Shown: positions 1 to 10,760 of the stretch, in pieces
Numbering within the stretch: position 1 is the first letter of the stretch
Layout: the number at the start of each line of letters is the position of its first letter
Assembly (NCBI GenBank): GCA_011037195.1
Contig: JAAEAF010004322.1
Coordinates: 43,908-107,907, forward strand
Reading direction: 5' to 3'
Origin: Triatoma infestans
Taxonomy: Eukaryota; Arthropoda; Insecta; Hemiptera; Reduviidae
Length of the DNA stretch: 64,000 nt
Made by a program: the position numbers and the translations under genes
Notes under the pieces: generated by a model
Database searches by the model: none
The model's input: only the letters and a program-made list of their open reading frames with translations
What the model was told of the DNA's origin: nothing

Positions 1-53
1 GGCGTAGGTCGGCGACTGTTTTGGGTAATAGGTAATTCCTTATTGTTGTGACC

Positions 54-311
54 CTATGAGGGACGAACTATTTTTGACTCAGTGCATAATGTTTCACATG
101 GGCAATCGATGAACCGCTGAAAAGACTGCGCAGCATTCCGAAGCCCGAAAGGGAGCTTTAAAAATTCAAATAAACCAAAAGGTGTTATTACAGCCGTTTT
201 AGGCACGTCCCTTGGGTCAACAGGTATGTGGTGATATGCCCTTATCAAATCTATTTTCGAAAAAACATGTTTCCCTTGAAGGCCTACATTGAAGTCGTGT
301 AGATGTGGCAC
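54..311 (-). pseudogene. Gypsy-type reverse transcriptase fragment
   Basis: This is a piece of the palm domain of an LTR-retrotransposon reverse transcriptase, the enzyme that copies element RNA into DNA. On the minus strand it reads VPHLHDFN, then FSKIDLIRAYHHIPV (containing the first catalytic Asp region), then PFGLFEFLKLPFGLRNA and SFQRFID, which is the typical Gypsy (Metaviridae) order. The open frame continues upstream to 467, but that part lacks family motifs and probably belongs to other DNA. The YxDD box is absent because the similarity stops before it, near the window edge. No LTR, gag or integrase accompanies it. I infer a dead fragment; a 5'-truncated or rearranged copy fits. Confidence 0.75.
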
Positions 312-471
312 GGGATATCTGTGATTATAAAAACATGAAACTACATTGAATAATGGCCATGAAATGAAAAAGATATATTTCAAACTTGAGTAAACGAACT
401 GGCAGCGAAGGTACTGCGTTTTTAAAGTAACCAGAAGGTAGGTTAAGTCCAAACAGGGCCGCCACAATGCT

Positions 472-2512
472 ATGGAAAATGAATTTCATGAGTATATTGC
501 CGCTGATATAGGTGTGTTATTTAATTTGGGCATTAAAGATTCTCTAAGCAAAAATAAATTAAATGAAGCTGTTCCAAATTTAAATGTTTTAGTAAAATTA
601 GGTGGGAAAAAAATGTTAAAAAGTTCTTCTGTGAGTCCTTATAATAAGAAATGGTAAACCTGTGAATTGGTCACGCAAATGTAAACTGTTAAGGATAGTA
701 TTAAGTAGGAAAGACAGAGTATATAAAAAATTAGATAACGAATACACTAAAGAGGAATATATTAAGCAAATTTTATTGTAAGGAAGTTAGATGTAGGCGA
801 CTAAAATTTTTACAGGAAAAGAATAGAGAACTAATGGAGTAAAGGAGAACAATATGGAAAAAGTGTGGCTTAAAATCAAAAACCTTTTGGGCAAAAATTT
901 TGTAATTAGTAAGAGCATTAAAGAAAAAGATTGGGTTGAATATTTCTGTAAGGGGGCACGCAATTAAATATAAAATATTTAATGTATTAGAATAGTTCAA
1001 AATAATATTAAAAGTAATAATTAAAATAGAGTTGACTATTAGAAAATTAGAACACGCTGAGTCGACATGTGCCACGCTGGCATAGCAGCTAGCGATTGAA
1101 TTCATTCTGGTGAGTGTCGCGGTGAGTGAAGGGTGGTCCGGCACCTGCGGCTGATCCGGTAAGTCCTAGCGCAGTAAGGTATTTTAAAGGTAGATGTGCA
1201 GTTGGTATGCCAAAGTGGTAGTCGGCCCAGCAGATAGCAAGTAATATATAGTAGATAAGTGATACCAGATAATTGTTAGTATTTAGTTGATAGTAGATAG
1301 TAAGCTAAGGATTACTTAATCGGGGTCTCTTGATATAGTTGTAAGTGTATGTTATATAGTTGCATAGGTATATATATTAATGGAGTAGTGTTGTATTAGT
1401 CTGGGTGTATTTCATAGAGTGTACAGTTATATAGTGTATAAGTTGTCCTGTATAGTCTGTTAAATTATAATAAATGTATGATTTCTGAGTGTGAGCTACT
1501 TTGGGTTCGTTGGCCGAACCTTACAATTTCTATAATTTGAATTCGGTGGAGAATGTAATATTGTAACTGATCTGCCACCAAATGCTTGAACGTATGACGA
1601 TAGGGTTTGTCCAGAAGATCGGGAGATAAGTAGAGAGGACGTTTCTTGGGCTTTGAAAGGACTTACCAAGAACCAGTCATGTGGAGTTGATGACATTCTT
1701 AGTGCATTTTGGATTAAATTGTGTAATAATGAAGAGTTAGTTGACATATTGGCCTATCTATTTAATAAATTATTTGATGGCGGCGTGTTTCCGGAGGTAT
1801 GGGCGACTGGTTTAATTTTTCCAATACTGGAGCCAAAGATAGAAATAATGTTCAAAATTGCCGAGGTATTACTTTGTTAACTAATTGAGTAAAGCCTATC
1901 TAAAGATAATTCATCAGAGGTTAAAAGAATCTGTTTTTGAAAATGAAATTTTGTCCAATTATCAATTAGATTTCGGACCCAAGTCGAGTACAATAGATGC
2001 AATGTTTATTTTAGACACTATTATTAAAAATACTGTGTTTATCAAAAAACAGAAATTATATACCGCTTTTGTTGACTTAGAAAAAGCTTTTGATCGGCTG
2101 GATAGAAATTTCTGTGGCAGAGACTTCACGAATTAGGAATATCTCACAAAATTTGTACCAATAAAGCAAATTTATCATAAAGTAAAGCATCGATTAAAAC
2201 AAATTTTGATGAAGCTTTTGGTAATATCGAATTGAATGTTGGAGTGAGACAGGGTGTGTTCTTTCGCCTATCCTGTTCATCTGTGCACCGATAAATTGGT
2301 TATCCTCCAATATATTAATGGAGTGGAAATCCCATTTATTTTATTCGCAGGATTACAGAGAGCATTGAATAAATTGGAGGAATTCTGTGTCAATTTTAAT
2401 ATGACAGTAAATGTTCATAAAACTAAAATAATTGTGTTTAGGAAATCTAGTAAATTAAAAACTTATGAAAAATGGTACTATAAGGGTCACTTGGTGCAAC
2501 GGTAAATCGTCT
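472..2512 (+). pseudogene. Decayed non-LTR retrotransposon ORF2, upstream part
   Basis: This is the linker and reverse transcriptase region of an old LINE, broken by many stops and frameshifts. Around 560-900 the reading frames show the basic linker between endonuclease and RT. From about 1653 one frame reads NQSCGVDDI, FPEVWATGLIFPI and the start of the YRGI motif. The frame at 1885-2136 gives QLDFGPKSSTIDA and AFVDLEKAFDRLD. The frame at 2254-2505 carries the thumb-like KLEEFCVNFNMTVNVHKTK. The gene is interrupted by the solo LTR at 947-1525 and by the minus-strand LINE at 2545-7478, after which it resumes at 7495. It is probably the same broad LINE group as the copy at 62.5-64 kb. It is not functional. 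Confidence 0.75.
947..1525 (+). mobile_element. Solo LTR (579 bp) with 5-bp TSD
   Basis: The block starts TGTAAGG and ends CCTTACA, so it has perfect 7-bp terminal inverted repeats of LTR type. It is flanked by ATTTC at 942-946 and 1526-1530, the target-site duplication. Removing the block and one ATTTC joins the LINE reading frame smoothly (VEYF into NLNS), which confirms an insertion into that LINE. An AATAAA signal near 1469 suggests plus orientation. No internal region is present, so this is the product of LTR-LTR recombination. Confidence 0.85.
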
Positions 2513-2807
2513 GAACTATTTAGACTTTAAAATAAATAAAAATGTATTATTATTATTATTTATTTAATGCTTTATAGAAAATACATTCTGTAGCAAGAGA
2601 GTTGGCCTCTGCTAGACAATAAAAGCTACAATAGAAAAAAAGGATGAAATGAAAATACATCAAATAAAATTTAAGCCTTAAAATACAGAATAAAAATATA
2701 AATATTACAAAAACAAAAAGCAATATATTCTAGTAAAAATAATAATTAGTACTGGTACAAATTCCTTCATATCATTAAATTAATGAACTGAAAATTTAGA
2801 TTCATTC

Positions 2808-5800
2808 TTAAAAAGAGATAGCGTTATAACTACCAAAAATACAGTTAACAAATTTTGATCTCTCATCTAAAGCGCCCGCAAGGTAATAAGAAATACATTT
2901 CAGTTTTAATTTGTCCTCAATATTAAATAGAGGGAGGAGAGGGTCAGGGCCAGCCCTTAAATACTTGTGGAGCCATTTCTCCCTTAGTTTTCCATAATAA
3001 GAGCAGCTTAAAACAAAATGTGCAATATCATCTTTTTGATTACTAAAACAAGTAAAACAGGTTCTATCAGGGTAAAAATGATGTCTTACACCATTATACA
3101 AAACAGTTGGATACTTATTGCTAATTACCCTGAATTGAACAATTACTCTAATCATTACAAAATTACAATTAAAATTAATAAGCTCATTATTCTGCCCTAA
3201 AGTACATAAAAATCTGTAATTTGGATTATATGTTAATTATCATGTCTATATCTCTGCTAAAACAGTTATTAGAAAATTTTAAATTTAGCTCTTTTAAGGT
3301 ACAACTATTCGCGTTCTGCAGCTGCCACACATCCTGAGCTCCAATGGAAAACAGTAAATCCCTCAGGAAACCAGCCCAATTAAAAGGAACATTAGAGTTA
3401 GGCAGAAGTTCTACAAGTCTGGTATAACACTTTCTCATCAGAGAAACATTATCCGCGGATAACAATTTTACCCAGAATTTCAAGGCTCTACTAAAAACTC
3501 TGACCTTAATGTGGAGGCATTCAGATTCAAGGCGGACATAACTATCAAGGGTGTGAAGTGGCAGAGTCAGGAGCATCTTTAAAAATTTTAGTTGAACGCG
3601 TTCGACTTGAGTAAAATAGTTCAACGGCCAGATTTCTGAGGCGTATAAAAGCACGGCGGAGATCATACTATTATAAAGAAGCATTTTAGACTTCCAATTG
3701 TCAGATTTGTAGTATGATAAAACGTTTAAAACTCTCGGTATTGCAACGGAGCTCTTAGATACAAAAAATTCACATGCCAGTCTAAATTTCCCAGAGGAAG
3801 CAAAAGGTACACCTAGGTATGTAAAATTACTTCTAACTGCTATTGGGACACCGTTATATGTAAAAGTAGAATGTTTCTTGATGCGGCCAGCTCTGTTAAA
3901 TGGTACTATAACTGTTTTTGAGGTATTCACTACAAGCTCATTTCTTTCGCAGTACTTAGCTAATAACGAAAGTTTAAATGAGCATCACACCACGAATATG
4001 CCAAGATAGCCAGATCATCGGCATATAGTAACATTAACAGGTCAGTCGCGTTATCGATGCTGACACCAGTAGCCCCATTAAGGCGGAAAAAGTCCACAAT
4101 ATCACAAAAAAAAAGTGAGAAAAGCAAAGGAGATAATTTTTCCCCCTGAAGGACTCCTCTGTTGACATTTATTTCCCTAGATTGAGTGGCTTGTTGGTCA
4201 ATGAAAACTACAGCATTATCATAAATTTTTTAATTAATCTTATAAATTTTGGGCTAATTCCTTGATCAAATAGCTTGAGCCAAAAGAAGGTCGTGGGACA
4301 CAGAGTCAAAGGCCTTCATAAAATCAACGAAGATGACCCAGACCTGACTGTTCTTCGACCTTAACTGGATGTTAATGGCAGAATTCAGAACAAAAACAGC
4401 ATCGACGCAACTCTTTCCGGCTCTAAAGCCGAATTGTTCCACCGGTAACACCCCATTTGATTCAACCCAACTGTTAAGTCGACTGTTCACAATTTTTGTA
4501 AAGATCTTTGTAATACAATTTACAAGGGCAATGCCCCTGTAGTTCTCGGGTAATTCAGGGTTCCCTTTTTTAAATATTGGTTTTAGCTTGATAAGACTCC
4601 AAGCTTCGGGCACAGTTTCACTTTCCCAAATGACATTTAGCAGATGTAAGAGATAATGAAACCAGTTAGCAGGTAGAGTCTTGAAACATTCGCCAGGAAT
4701 CAAGTCAGGGCCGGGCGCTTTATTACTCTTGCTGGAATCTACACTGTCGATAAGCTCTTCTAAAGTAATACACGAATCAAGGTACTCATCTGAGACGCCA
4801 TAGAACCGAACCAATTCTAAGGGGTTCGGGGAGTTAGCTCGAAATAAGTTAGTATAAAATTGCTCCCAAATTCGAATATTTGAAATATTAATTTGAGGTT
4901 TCCTGTTTAAGGCCTTAACTAAATTCCAGAATTGCTTAGAATTATTTATATTCATGAAATCGGACCTTAATTTATTCTTAAATGTTTCTTTCTCCTGCCT
5001 AATAATTTTTTTATATTGACTTTTAGCATTCAAATAGAGTTCAAACATCTCTCCCTCAAATCCAACCCTTCTACATTTTCTATGAATAGAGTTGAAGTAT
5101 TTTTTAGCGGCTCTACAGTTCCTATTATACCAAGGTTTGCTATAAACAAACCTATTAGAAGAATGTATATCTTTAATAATTCCTGATTTTCTAGCTGCCA
5201 CTTTCATAGTGTCAATCAAGTTACCATTTAGAATTTCCACAGAATCACTAGAGACATATATATTGTCAGAATAATCTAGTAAAAAGTAAAAGTATATTAA
5301 ATTTTCTGGGGATAAATCCAGCATTGAAAAGTTATTAACAATTACAGGCCTAGTATCCTTGGGGAAGGCAGATACCCTAGGTTCACTGTACATTAGAGAG
5401 CACAGAAAGTGGTCCGAGAAGGAAAAATTGTCATGGACCTTGAAATCGAGACAACAGTCCAAAGCCAAATGATTGACCCATGTCAGATCTATGGTGCTCT
5501 TTCCCTGGGGGCCAACAAAAGTGTACCGTCCTGGAGAGTCGCTGGGAGATCTGCCGTTACACAATAGAAGTCCCAGCTCCTCCATATGTAGTATCAGGTA
5601 GCGACCCCTCGTGTCCAGCTTAGCATCCATCGAAGATCTAACGCCAGTAAAGAAAGAATCATTAAATAGGTCATTATCTAAATTGTTACCATTGCCAACT
5701 CTAATGTTAAAGTCCCCAGCTAGAATAAATTTATCATTAACATAACTTCCCATTAAATTATATAGAGTTTCATTAATAAATTTTACTATCACATCAAAAT

Positions 5801-6274
5801 TCAGATCAGGCGGAAAATATAAATACCAACAATTATGAAACCAGACAGAAATGACAGCCTCAGAAAAATCCAGTTTTCATTGGACTCAATTAAAACAAAA
5901 TTATTAAACATACTTTTTTTAACATAAACAACAATTCCACCGCTGGCCCTACCTCTCAGAAAATCCTTCCTGGCTTTACAAACAAAATGTGCATAATTAT
6001 TATCTACAAAAGGTAAATAAGTACAATCCTTAGTTGACCATGTCTCACAAAAACCCAGAATGTCAAACTTTAAGAGCTCACTAATCTGATCATTATTTAA
6101 GTAACTTAATGTGTTAAAACCATGAATATTCCAAAAACCAAAGTTCAAAACGTTAGCTTTACTTACAATATTTCCTTCAGAACTGGAATTATTAGGAGTT
6201 ACTTTTTCGACGCTGTGGACAAAGGCTTCTTTAGTAAAAAAGGTGTAAGGGGACCAGAGGGAGTAGATGGGCAC
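2808..6274 (-). pseudogene. LINE ORF2: APE endonuclease and reverse transcriptase, frameshifted
   Basis: The replication protein of the minus-strand LINE, read in at least five pieces. Piece 6274-5801 holds the endonuclease start (NFGFWNIHGFN, FCETWSTKD). Piece 5792-4266 continues it with AGDFNIRVG, IDLTWVN and SDHFLC, and then the RT motifs NKAPGPDLIP, ENYRGIALVN, EQFGFRAGKS and FVDFMKAFDSV. Between 4265 and 3980 lie GVLQGEKLSPLLF and the catalytic YADD box (4014-4025), with a stop at 4266. Piece 3930-3226 is the thumb and connection region (TYLGVPF, LLYASEIWPL). Piece 3155-2808 is a C-terminal domain with C-F-T-C and a distal H and C (FTCFSNQKDDIAHFVLSC). The frame changes between most pieces, so the gene is dead. 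Confidence 0.85.
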
Positions 6275-7107
6275 TCTTCACGGTTCTTCCTCTTCTTCGT
6301 AGTCTTCGAGGCTCCTGATTGTGCCGATGTGTCCGTATCTTCACAGTCTGTGTCAGTACCAAACAAGTCAAAATAGGCAAGTTTGGGTTTTCCCATCTGA
6401 GAAGTGGTCAGATCAAGGAGGTCTTCAGATGAGCGAACATATATTGGAGTAGCATTTTCAGCTAATTTAACCATTACTTTCTCATTACGAGTCCATAATC
6501 GAGACAGTTTACCTTCTTTCAATAATGCTTTAGCCTCTTTAAAAACTTTGAAGCTGGGCGGTGATAAATATTCATTGACATAAATTGATGATGATGCATC
6601 AAGGCCAAAAATCTTCAAGGACAATTTCTTCTTATTTAATTTACATTTAATTAGAAAATTTAACTTTATAGAAGTTTTCAAAAATTTTACAAATATTGGC
6701 GAATAACTGGAGTTTCTTCTAACTCGACCTCGGTAGATACTATCAATAACTTCTCTGTCAAATTCAATATCAAGTTCTTTTGAAATAGTTTCTAAGATTG
6801 AAAATAAATTTTCATTAGGCAATTCAGGTATATTGTCAATTTTCAGTATATTTTGGTACGACTGCTGAGAGAATTCAGTAATAGATCTTTGTAGTTCAAT
6901 AATTCTATTATTTAATTTAATATTATCATTTTTTATTTCCAGTATATGTTTCCCTGCTTTTTTAATATCGTTAGAAAATTTAAGAGATAATTTATTAACA
7001 TCTTTTTTAATATCAATAATATCTTTTGACGAGCTTTGGTGTTCTAGTTTAAAGGCAGCTAAATCTTTTTGAGTGGAAGTCACATCACTACTTATCCAGC
7101 CGAGCAA
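6199..7107 (-). CDS. LINE ORF1 protein, coiled-coil RNA-binding type
   Basis: A 302-residue open frame, the first ORF of the minus-strand LINE. Residues about 1-90 are rich in K, N, I, L and S in heptad-like spacing, as expected of a coiled coil that trimerises ORF1 proteins. The middle (about 95-215) contains RGRVRRNSS, VKFLKTSIKLNFLIKCK and LWTRNEKVMVKL, matching the RRM-plus-C-terminal layout of L1-like ORF1 proteins that coat element RNA. The C-terminus is acidic and then lysine-rich. The final part overlaps the first 76 bases of ORF2 in another frame, so ORF2 may be translated by reinitiation or frameshifting. The frame is intact, unlike ORF2. Upstream sequence to about 7478 is the 5' UTR. 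Confidence 0.75.
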   Translation of the reverse strand: MLGWISSDVTSTQKDLAAFKLEHQSSSKDIIDIKKDVNKLSLKFSNDIKKAGKHILEIKNDNIKLNNRIIELQRSITEFSQQSYQNILKIDNIPELPNENLFSILETISKELDIEFDREVIDSIYRGRVRRNSSYSPIFVKFLKTSIKLNFLIKCKLNKKKLSLKIFGLDASSSIYVNEYLSPPSFKVFKEAKALLKEGKLSRLWTRNEKVMVKLAENATPIYVRSSEDLLDLTTSQMGKPKLAYFDLFGTDTDCEDTDTSAQSGASKTTKKRKNREECPSTPSGPLTPFLLKKPLSTASKK

Positions 7108-7494
7108 GGATTATCTGGAGGGAGGCACTCTCCCCACTACTCCCTTGTGGTTCTACCTCAGACGTAGCCATGCGGGAATTTTGTCAACTATTTCTTCTAC
7201 TAACTAAAACTACAAGCAACTGAAAACTGGACTATGAACTCTCGATAAATAAATACTGTCTTGAAGTAATAGCTCTTTACACTTAAATTCAGTTAATTTC
7301 TATAATAAAACAATTAATACAAAATAAAAGACAAGTTTACTTGCATCAACATAAACAGCGTAGTTCACCAATTCACTTAAGCTATTTTTTAATTAAAACA
7401 AAGACAATAAACCGCTGAAATAACGACAAACACACAGAGCGTTACAGAGACAACCGTACACTTACTCTGCCCAAGGCCAAAATAAATAAAAATG

Positions 7495-7665
7495 GAAAAT
7501 GGAATGAACACATTTCAACTGCCAAAATTCTGGGTATACTTGCACTCGGTAGAGTTAAATTGTTAAGAAGGATAATACCGGAATTAACCTGGAAAGAATT
7601 GTTCTACTCCTTTACTGTTTTAGTGAAATCGGTGATGAAATATGGTGTAGAATTATGGGGATTAG
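7495..7665 (+). pseudogene. Older plus-strand LINE ORF2, downstream part
   Basis: This is the continuation of the LINE at 472-2512 beyond the nested insertion. The frame reads NGKWNEHISTAK, then LGRVKLLRRIIPELTWKELF and VKSVMKYGVELWGLDD. That is the post-RT segment of LINE ORF2, where a Y-G-x-E-x-W box is typical. Similarity ends near 7665, where the P-loop ORF begins, so the LINE was truncated or cut there. Joining 2544 to 7495 keeps the domain order, which supports the insertion model. Confidence 0.7.
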
Positions 7666-7950
7666 ATGACACGTGTTTTTGAATGGTATCGCAATTTTGT
7701 TTCAACGTCTTATTACTATAAGAAAAAACATTTGTATCTTTATGGAGATAGTAACATTGGGAAAACTTATTTTATTAAACTTATTAGTAAATTTTTGTCT
7801 AATAGAGTCTACTATGTTTCTGACGAGAAACCACTATTTGATATATGTAAGGAGCATCGGTTAATCGTATTTGGAGTGTTTGACAAAAATAATAACAAAA
7901 CAAAAAAAATAAAACAAATGGTGGTGGGAATTTCTATTTTAGATATATAG
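7666..7950 (+). pseudogene. P-loop helicase/ATPase fragment, virus-like
   Basis: A 94-residue frame with a clear Walker A motif, GDSNIGKT, at residues 27-34 (about 7744-7767), preceded by the strand HLYLY. Further on, HRLIVFGVFDKNN occupies the place of a Walker B strand (hydrophobic strand, then acidic), but the usual first acid is replaced by Gly. This arrangement resembles superfamily 3 helicases of Rep-type or Polinton-like viruses. The family cannot be fixed from so short a piece. It lies 0.3 kb upstream of Polinton genes on the same strand, so it may belong to that element or be a separate endogenous viral fragment. Its start near 7666 coincides with the breakpoint of the LINE, so the N-terminus is probably missing. 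Confidence 0.5.
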
Positions 7951-8049
7951 TTTTAGTTTTTTGTAAATAGCGTGAATGGTGGTGGTTGTTTGCATGAGTG
8001 TGAGTGTCCATAGTAGATAGAAACTGTACATAGAAGTTTGTAGAAATCT

Positions 8050-8058
8050 ATATAAAGA
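8050..8058 (+). promoter_or_regulatory. Possible TATA box upstream of Polinton ATPase
   Basis: The string ATATAAAG sits about 25-30 bases before the run CGTTCCTCGTCATG and 40-180 bases before the ATPase reading frame. Position and sequence fit a pol II core promoter. There is no independent support, and AT-rich DNA gives such matches by chance. Confidence 0.3.
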
Positions 8059-8091
8059 GAGGCGGGAAAGCGTTCCTCGTCATGCGATTGA

Positions 8092-8740
8092 TAAAGCAAC
8101 TACATAACATATCCATCCCAAAGCTTTGACGACAGGACCTCTTTAAAGAAAGAAACTAAACACGGTCCACTCTTTCCAGATTCCATTAGATGTTTAATAT
8201 GTGGACCAGCGAATTGTGAGAAAACTAACCTTATGTTGAGTTTAATCTATGATCCTAAGGGGTTACGATTTGAAAATATTTACTTATTTGCAAAGTCCTT
8301 GCATCAGCCTAAGTATAGAAATTTAGCGCAAATATTGGAATCTTTAAAAGATATTAGAGTTTTTGAATATGAAGACAATTCCCAAGGTCCACCACCTAAA
8401 GAGGCCCTGGCCAATTCAATCATTATATTCGATGATATTGCTTGTGATAAGCAGGATAATGTACGACCTTACTTTTGTATGGGACGTCACAATGAAGTCG
8501 ACATATTTTACCTAAGTCAATGTTATATTAGAGTTCCTAAACATTTGGTGAGAGAAAATGCCAACTTCCTAATACTCTTCCGACAGGATGAATTAAATCT
8601 GCGACGTATTTATGATGATCATATCAACTCTGATATGGAGTTCCAAACCTTTAGAAAATTATGTCATTGATGTTGGAAAGATGACAAGTACGGTTTTCTG
8701 GTGTTGGAAAAGATAGACAAATTAATGACGGTATCGAAAA
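8092..8740 (+). pseudogene. Polinton/Maverick genome-packaging ATPase, broken
   Basis: This is the FtsK-HerA-type ATPase that in Polintons and related viruses is thought to pump DNA into capsids. The frame is open from 8092 upstream of the first ATG at 8233. It includes LPDSIRC-like sequence (LFPDSIRCLICG) and the Walker A region GPANCEKTN. The Gly before Lys is replaced by Glu (codon 8218-8220), which should abolish ATP binding. Walker B is intact as SIIIFDDIACDKQ, followed by the sensor region FYLSQCYIRVPKHLVREN and FRQDELNLRRIYDDH. A TGA at 8668-8670 interrupts the C-terminus, which continues in frame as CWKDDKYGFLVL. No proper start is visible, since a stop at 8089-8091 precedes the frame. 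This copy is non-functional. Confidence 0.8.
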
Positions 8741-8799
8741 GGTTTCGGAGCCTATATAATACCCTGAATATAGGTGTAAAAATCAGTCTACTGCAAGAC

Positions 8800-9720
8800 A
8801 TGGAAGAGTTAACTCAAGCAATGCGTGATATAATCGCCATCAGGAAAGCAATCCAAGAAAAGTATAACTTGCTAAGGAGAAACAGGGAAGAGACTGATGA
8901 ATATTTGAAAATGAAGTATCAGCCTTTATTGAATTCTTTAAAGGAATTAATGGGCAAACAAGAGGATCATTCGTCTCAACTTAATCTGAAGAGAACGCTG
9001 AAGCCGGAGCCGAATGTTTCTGAAACACCACCAGCAAAGAGACCAACATAATATGTTATCTAAAGTTAGAATCGGCTACAACACCCAGAATATCAAATTC
9101 CTCGCCTAAAGAAGAGCGGAAGCTTCCAGCGAAGACATCGCTGAAGTGTACTCCACAGTCGGCTGGAACTTCAGTTGCAACTACACCGCTTCAAGAAGTA
9201 CAAAAACTTGTACACACCCCCAAAGAAAAAGAAATTTCAGAAAAATATTTGAAAGAAGTGGGAGAAATATCCTCAAATTATATTGCACAATTTATGAAAA
9301 CTGAGTCTAAGGATTTGGATATGGTAGACGGTGTAGTTTATGATGGTCAGAAGTTCACCATTGGTGATACTGAGATCTCCATCAGTAAAGGAAGATACCT
9401 TTTATGCTACACCAGAACTTTTTGAACTGTTATTTATGAAATATCCAAACTTAGCGCTGGTGAAAAAGAAGCTTGTGATAATTATAAGCGAATACTACAA
9501 CAAACGAACGCTCATAAAGAAGGACACAGTCCAACTGGAGCAATCAAGGTACTGAAAACAAACATGAAATATAGGAAAGTGATTTCAAAATTGTTTCCAA
9601 CGAAAAAAGTGTCCAAGTCGACCCTAACAAACTTGTAGTTAGATTAAGACTGTTATTCGGCACAAAGAATGCTGGTGTTGAAATAAAAAGAATAGAAGAT
9701 CAACTGAGAGACGAGGTATA
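8800..9720 (+). pseudogene. Polinton-associated protein of unknown function, frameshifted
   Basis: This is the reading frame following the ATPase. A plausible start is the ATG near 8800 (MEELTQAMRD). The first 80 residues are rich in E, K, R and L in a coiled-coil pattern (RKAIQEKYNLLRRNREE). The frame ends at 9051, but the protein resumes in another frame from about 9075 with Pro/Ser/Thr-rich sequence, then VGEISSNYIAQFM, VVYDGQKFTIGD and, after a further shift near 9420, YKRILQQTNAHKEGHSPTG and KYRKVISKLFP. The last motifs resemble, from memory, a conserved C-terminal domain in a protein that accompanies Polinton ATPases and integrases in insects; its role is unknown. The position between ATPase and integrase supports the link. 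Confidence 0.55.
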
Positions 9721-9747
9721 ATAGCCTAGACTACACCTCATTTCATC

Positions 9748-9985
9748 ATGACATCCGTTAAGGAGCAGATGGTGCACGAGTTGCATAGACCAGTAAGAAG
9801 AACATTCAAGAGGAGATCAGTTTTATTGAAGGGAATAGACGACCTGTGGTAAATTGACCTCGTGGAGATACTTCCCTATGCTAGATTCAACAAAGGCAAT
9901 AATATCTCTTGACAGTGATTGATTGTTTTTCCAAAAATTCTAAACTAGTTTCTAAGTCGGTTACCTTGTTGTATATAAACATAAG
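9748..9985 (+). pseudogene. Polinton integrase, N-terminal fragment
   Basis: This is the start of a retroviral-type (RVE) integrase, which inserts Polinton DNA. From the ATG at 9748 the frame reads VHELHRPVRRTFKRRSV and then KGIDDLW, a stop (TAA near 9850), and IDLVEILPYARFNKG. The motif W-x-(A/I)-D-L-V-E with the first catalytic Asp is characteristic of this family. A frameshift near 9895 is needed to reach YLLTVIDCFSKNSK, the next conserved strand. The remaining DDE residues are missing because similarity ends by about 9985. It lies about 30 bases beyond the unknown protein on the same strand, consistent with one decayed Polinton. Confidence 0.8.
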
Positions 9986-10170
9986 TGTATTAAATAAAAA
10001 TGAACATTCTTGGTTTATTTCGATGGTACTTTTTTCATTTGTAAAGAGTTTAAAATAGTTGCTTAATTTTAAATTCACAAAATTTCACTCCAAACTAAAT
10101 TGTCACCACAAACTGTAACGGAGAAATAAAATTTTCATTTCAAAGCCACAGCTGAGCACTCTCTGCTGTC
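9986..10170. other. Unassigned AT-rich spacer
   Basis: I see no coding signal here. It separates the Polinton remnant from the repeat that recurs at 39.4 kb. Confidence 0.5.
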
Positions 10171-10629
10171 CTACTGGGCTCCTCTTCCATATTATCTTGT
10201 AATTAGTCTGTAGGTGTTTCATTAGTTATTTAAGTTAGGTTAAAGTTACGAGAGTAAGTTAGTTAATAAGAACTATTATATAAGTATATTGTAAGAATTA
10301 GTATGTAAGTGTAGGATAATTTTAGAATAAGTTTTAATAATTAAGAAAAATGGTACGAGAAGTTCTCAAGAGATGGCAGCAGAGGGCAATTACGTCACCG
10401 GTGATGGGCGAGAAGGGCGACCCCTCCATCCATAGACGATAAGCTGGGACAAATAGGTGAAAGTAGGTTGGCCTACTTACGGCTTGGCAAAAAGAGAAGC
10501 CGGATATTTTCTTGTGCATTTGAAAGGTAGAAAAACCCGTCAATCTCCAGTGGAGGATTATAAATACACAGAAAGTCAGCAAGAAAAGTGAAAAGGAGAA
10601 ATGCAACTAACAACGGTACCAGGCTGGTT
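10171..10629 (+). repeat. Left copy of a dispersed LTR-like repeat (direct copy at 39375-40416)
   Basis: The sequence from CTACTGGGCTCC to ACGGTACCAGGC is found again, in the same orientation, at 39375-39444 plus 40017-40416. There it is split by a 572-bp solo LTR. It contains a TATAAATACACAG box (about 10558) and a downstream CAGCAAG stretch, looking like the U3/R part of an LTR. The two copies flank the large inverted-arm structure. The left copy lacks the solo LTR, which proves the insertion in the other. Confidence 0.8.
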
Positions 10630-10654
10630 AGTAGAGGGAAAATGCCGAAGCTGG

Positions 10655-10760
10655 CACACCTTTTTTGAGGAGGAGCCTTTTTTTTGCTCCTCCCGGCCCT
10701 TTTTTGCTCCTCTCTCGTTTGCTCCTCCCGACTCTTTTTTGCTCCTCTCTCGCCGGGCAA
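10655..10760. repeat. Short degenerate repeat of TTTTTTGCTCCTC
   Basis: The motif TTTTTTGCTCCTC or close variants recurs four or more times in about 100 bases. It is low-complexity and no gene is apparent; open frames here are repeat shadows. Confidence 0.6.

Larger units (their letters stand above)
2545..7478 (-). mobile_element. Near full-length non-LTR retrotransposon (LINE), minus strand
   Basis: A 4.9-kb LINE inserted into the older plus-strand LINE. The 16-bp duplication AAAATAAATAAAAATG lies at 2529-2544 and 7479-7494. The 3' end, on the left, is a short (AAT)n-type tail, as in many insect LINEs. The order from right to left is a 5' UTR (about 7108-7478), ORF1 (6199-7107), ORF2 (2808-6274) and a 3' UTR. 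ORF1 overlaps the start of ORF2. ORF2 carries several frameshifts, so this copy is inactive. An L1-like coiled-coil ORF1 together with an APE endonuclease and RT is seen; the clade was not determined. Confidence 0.9.

Noticed and set aside
773..1144. 123-codon minus-strand frame
   Set aside because: It spans the junction between a LINE remnant and a solo LTR on the opposite strand, so it is a chance frame.
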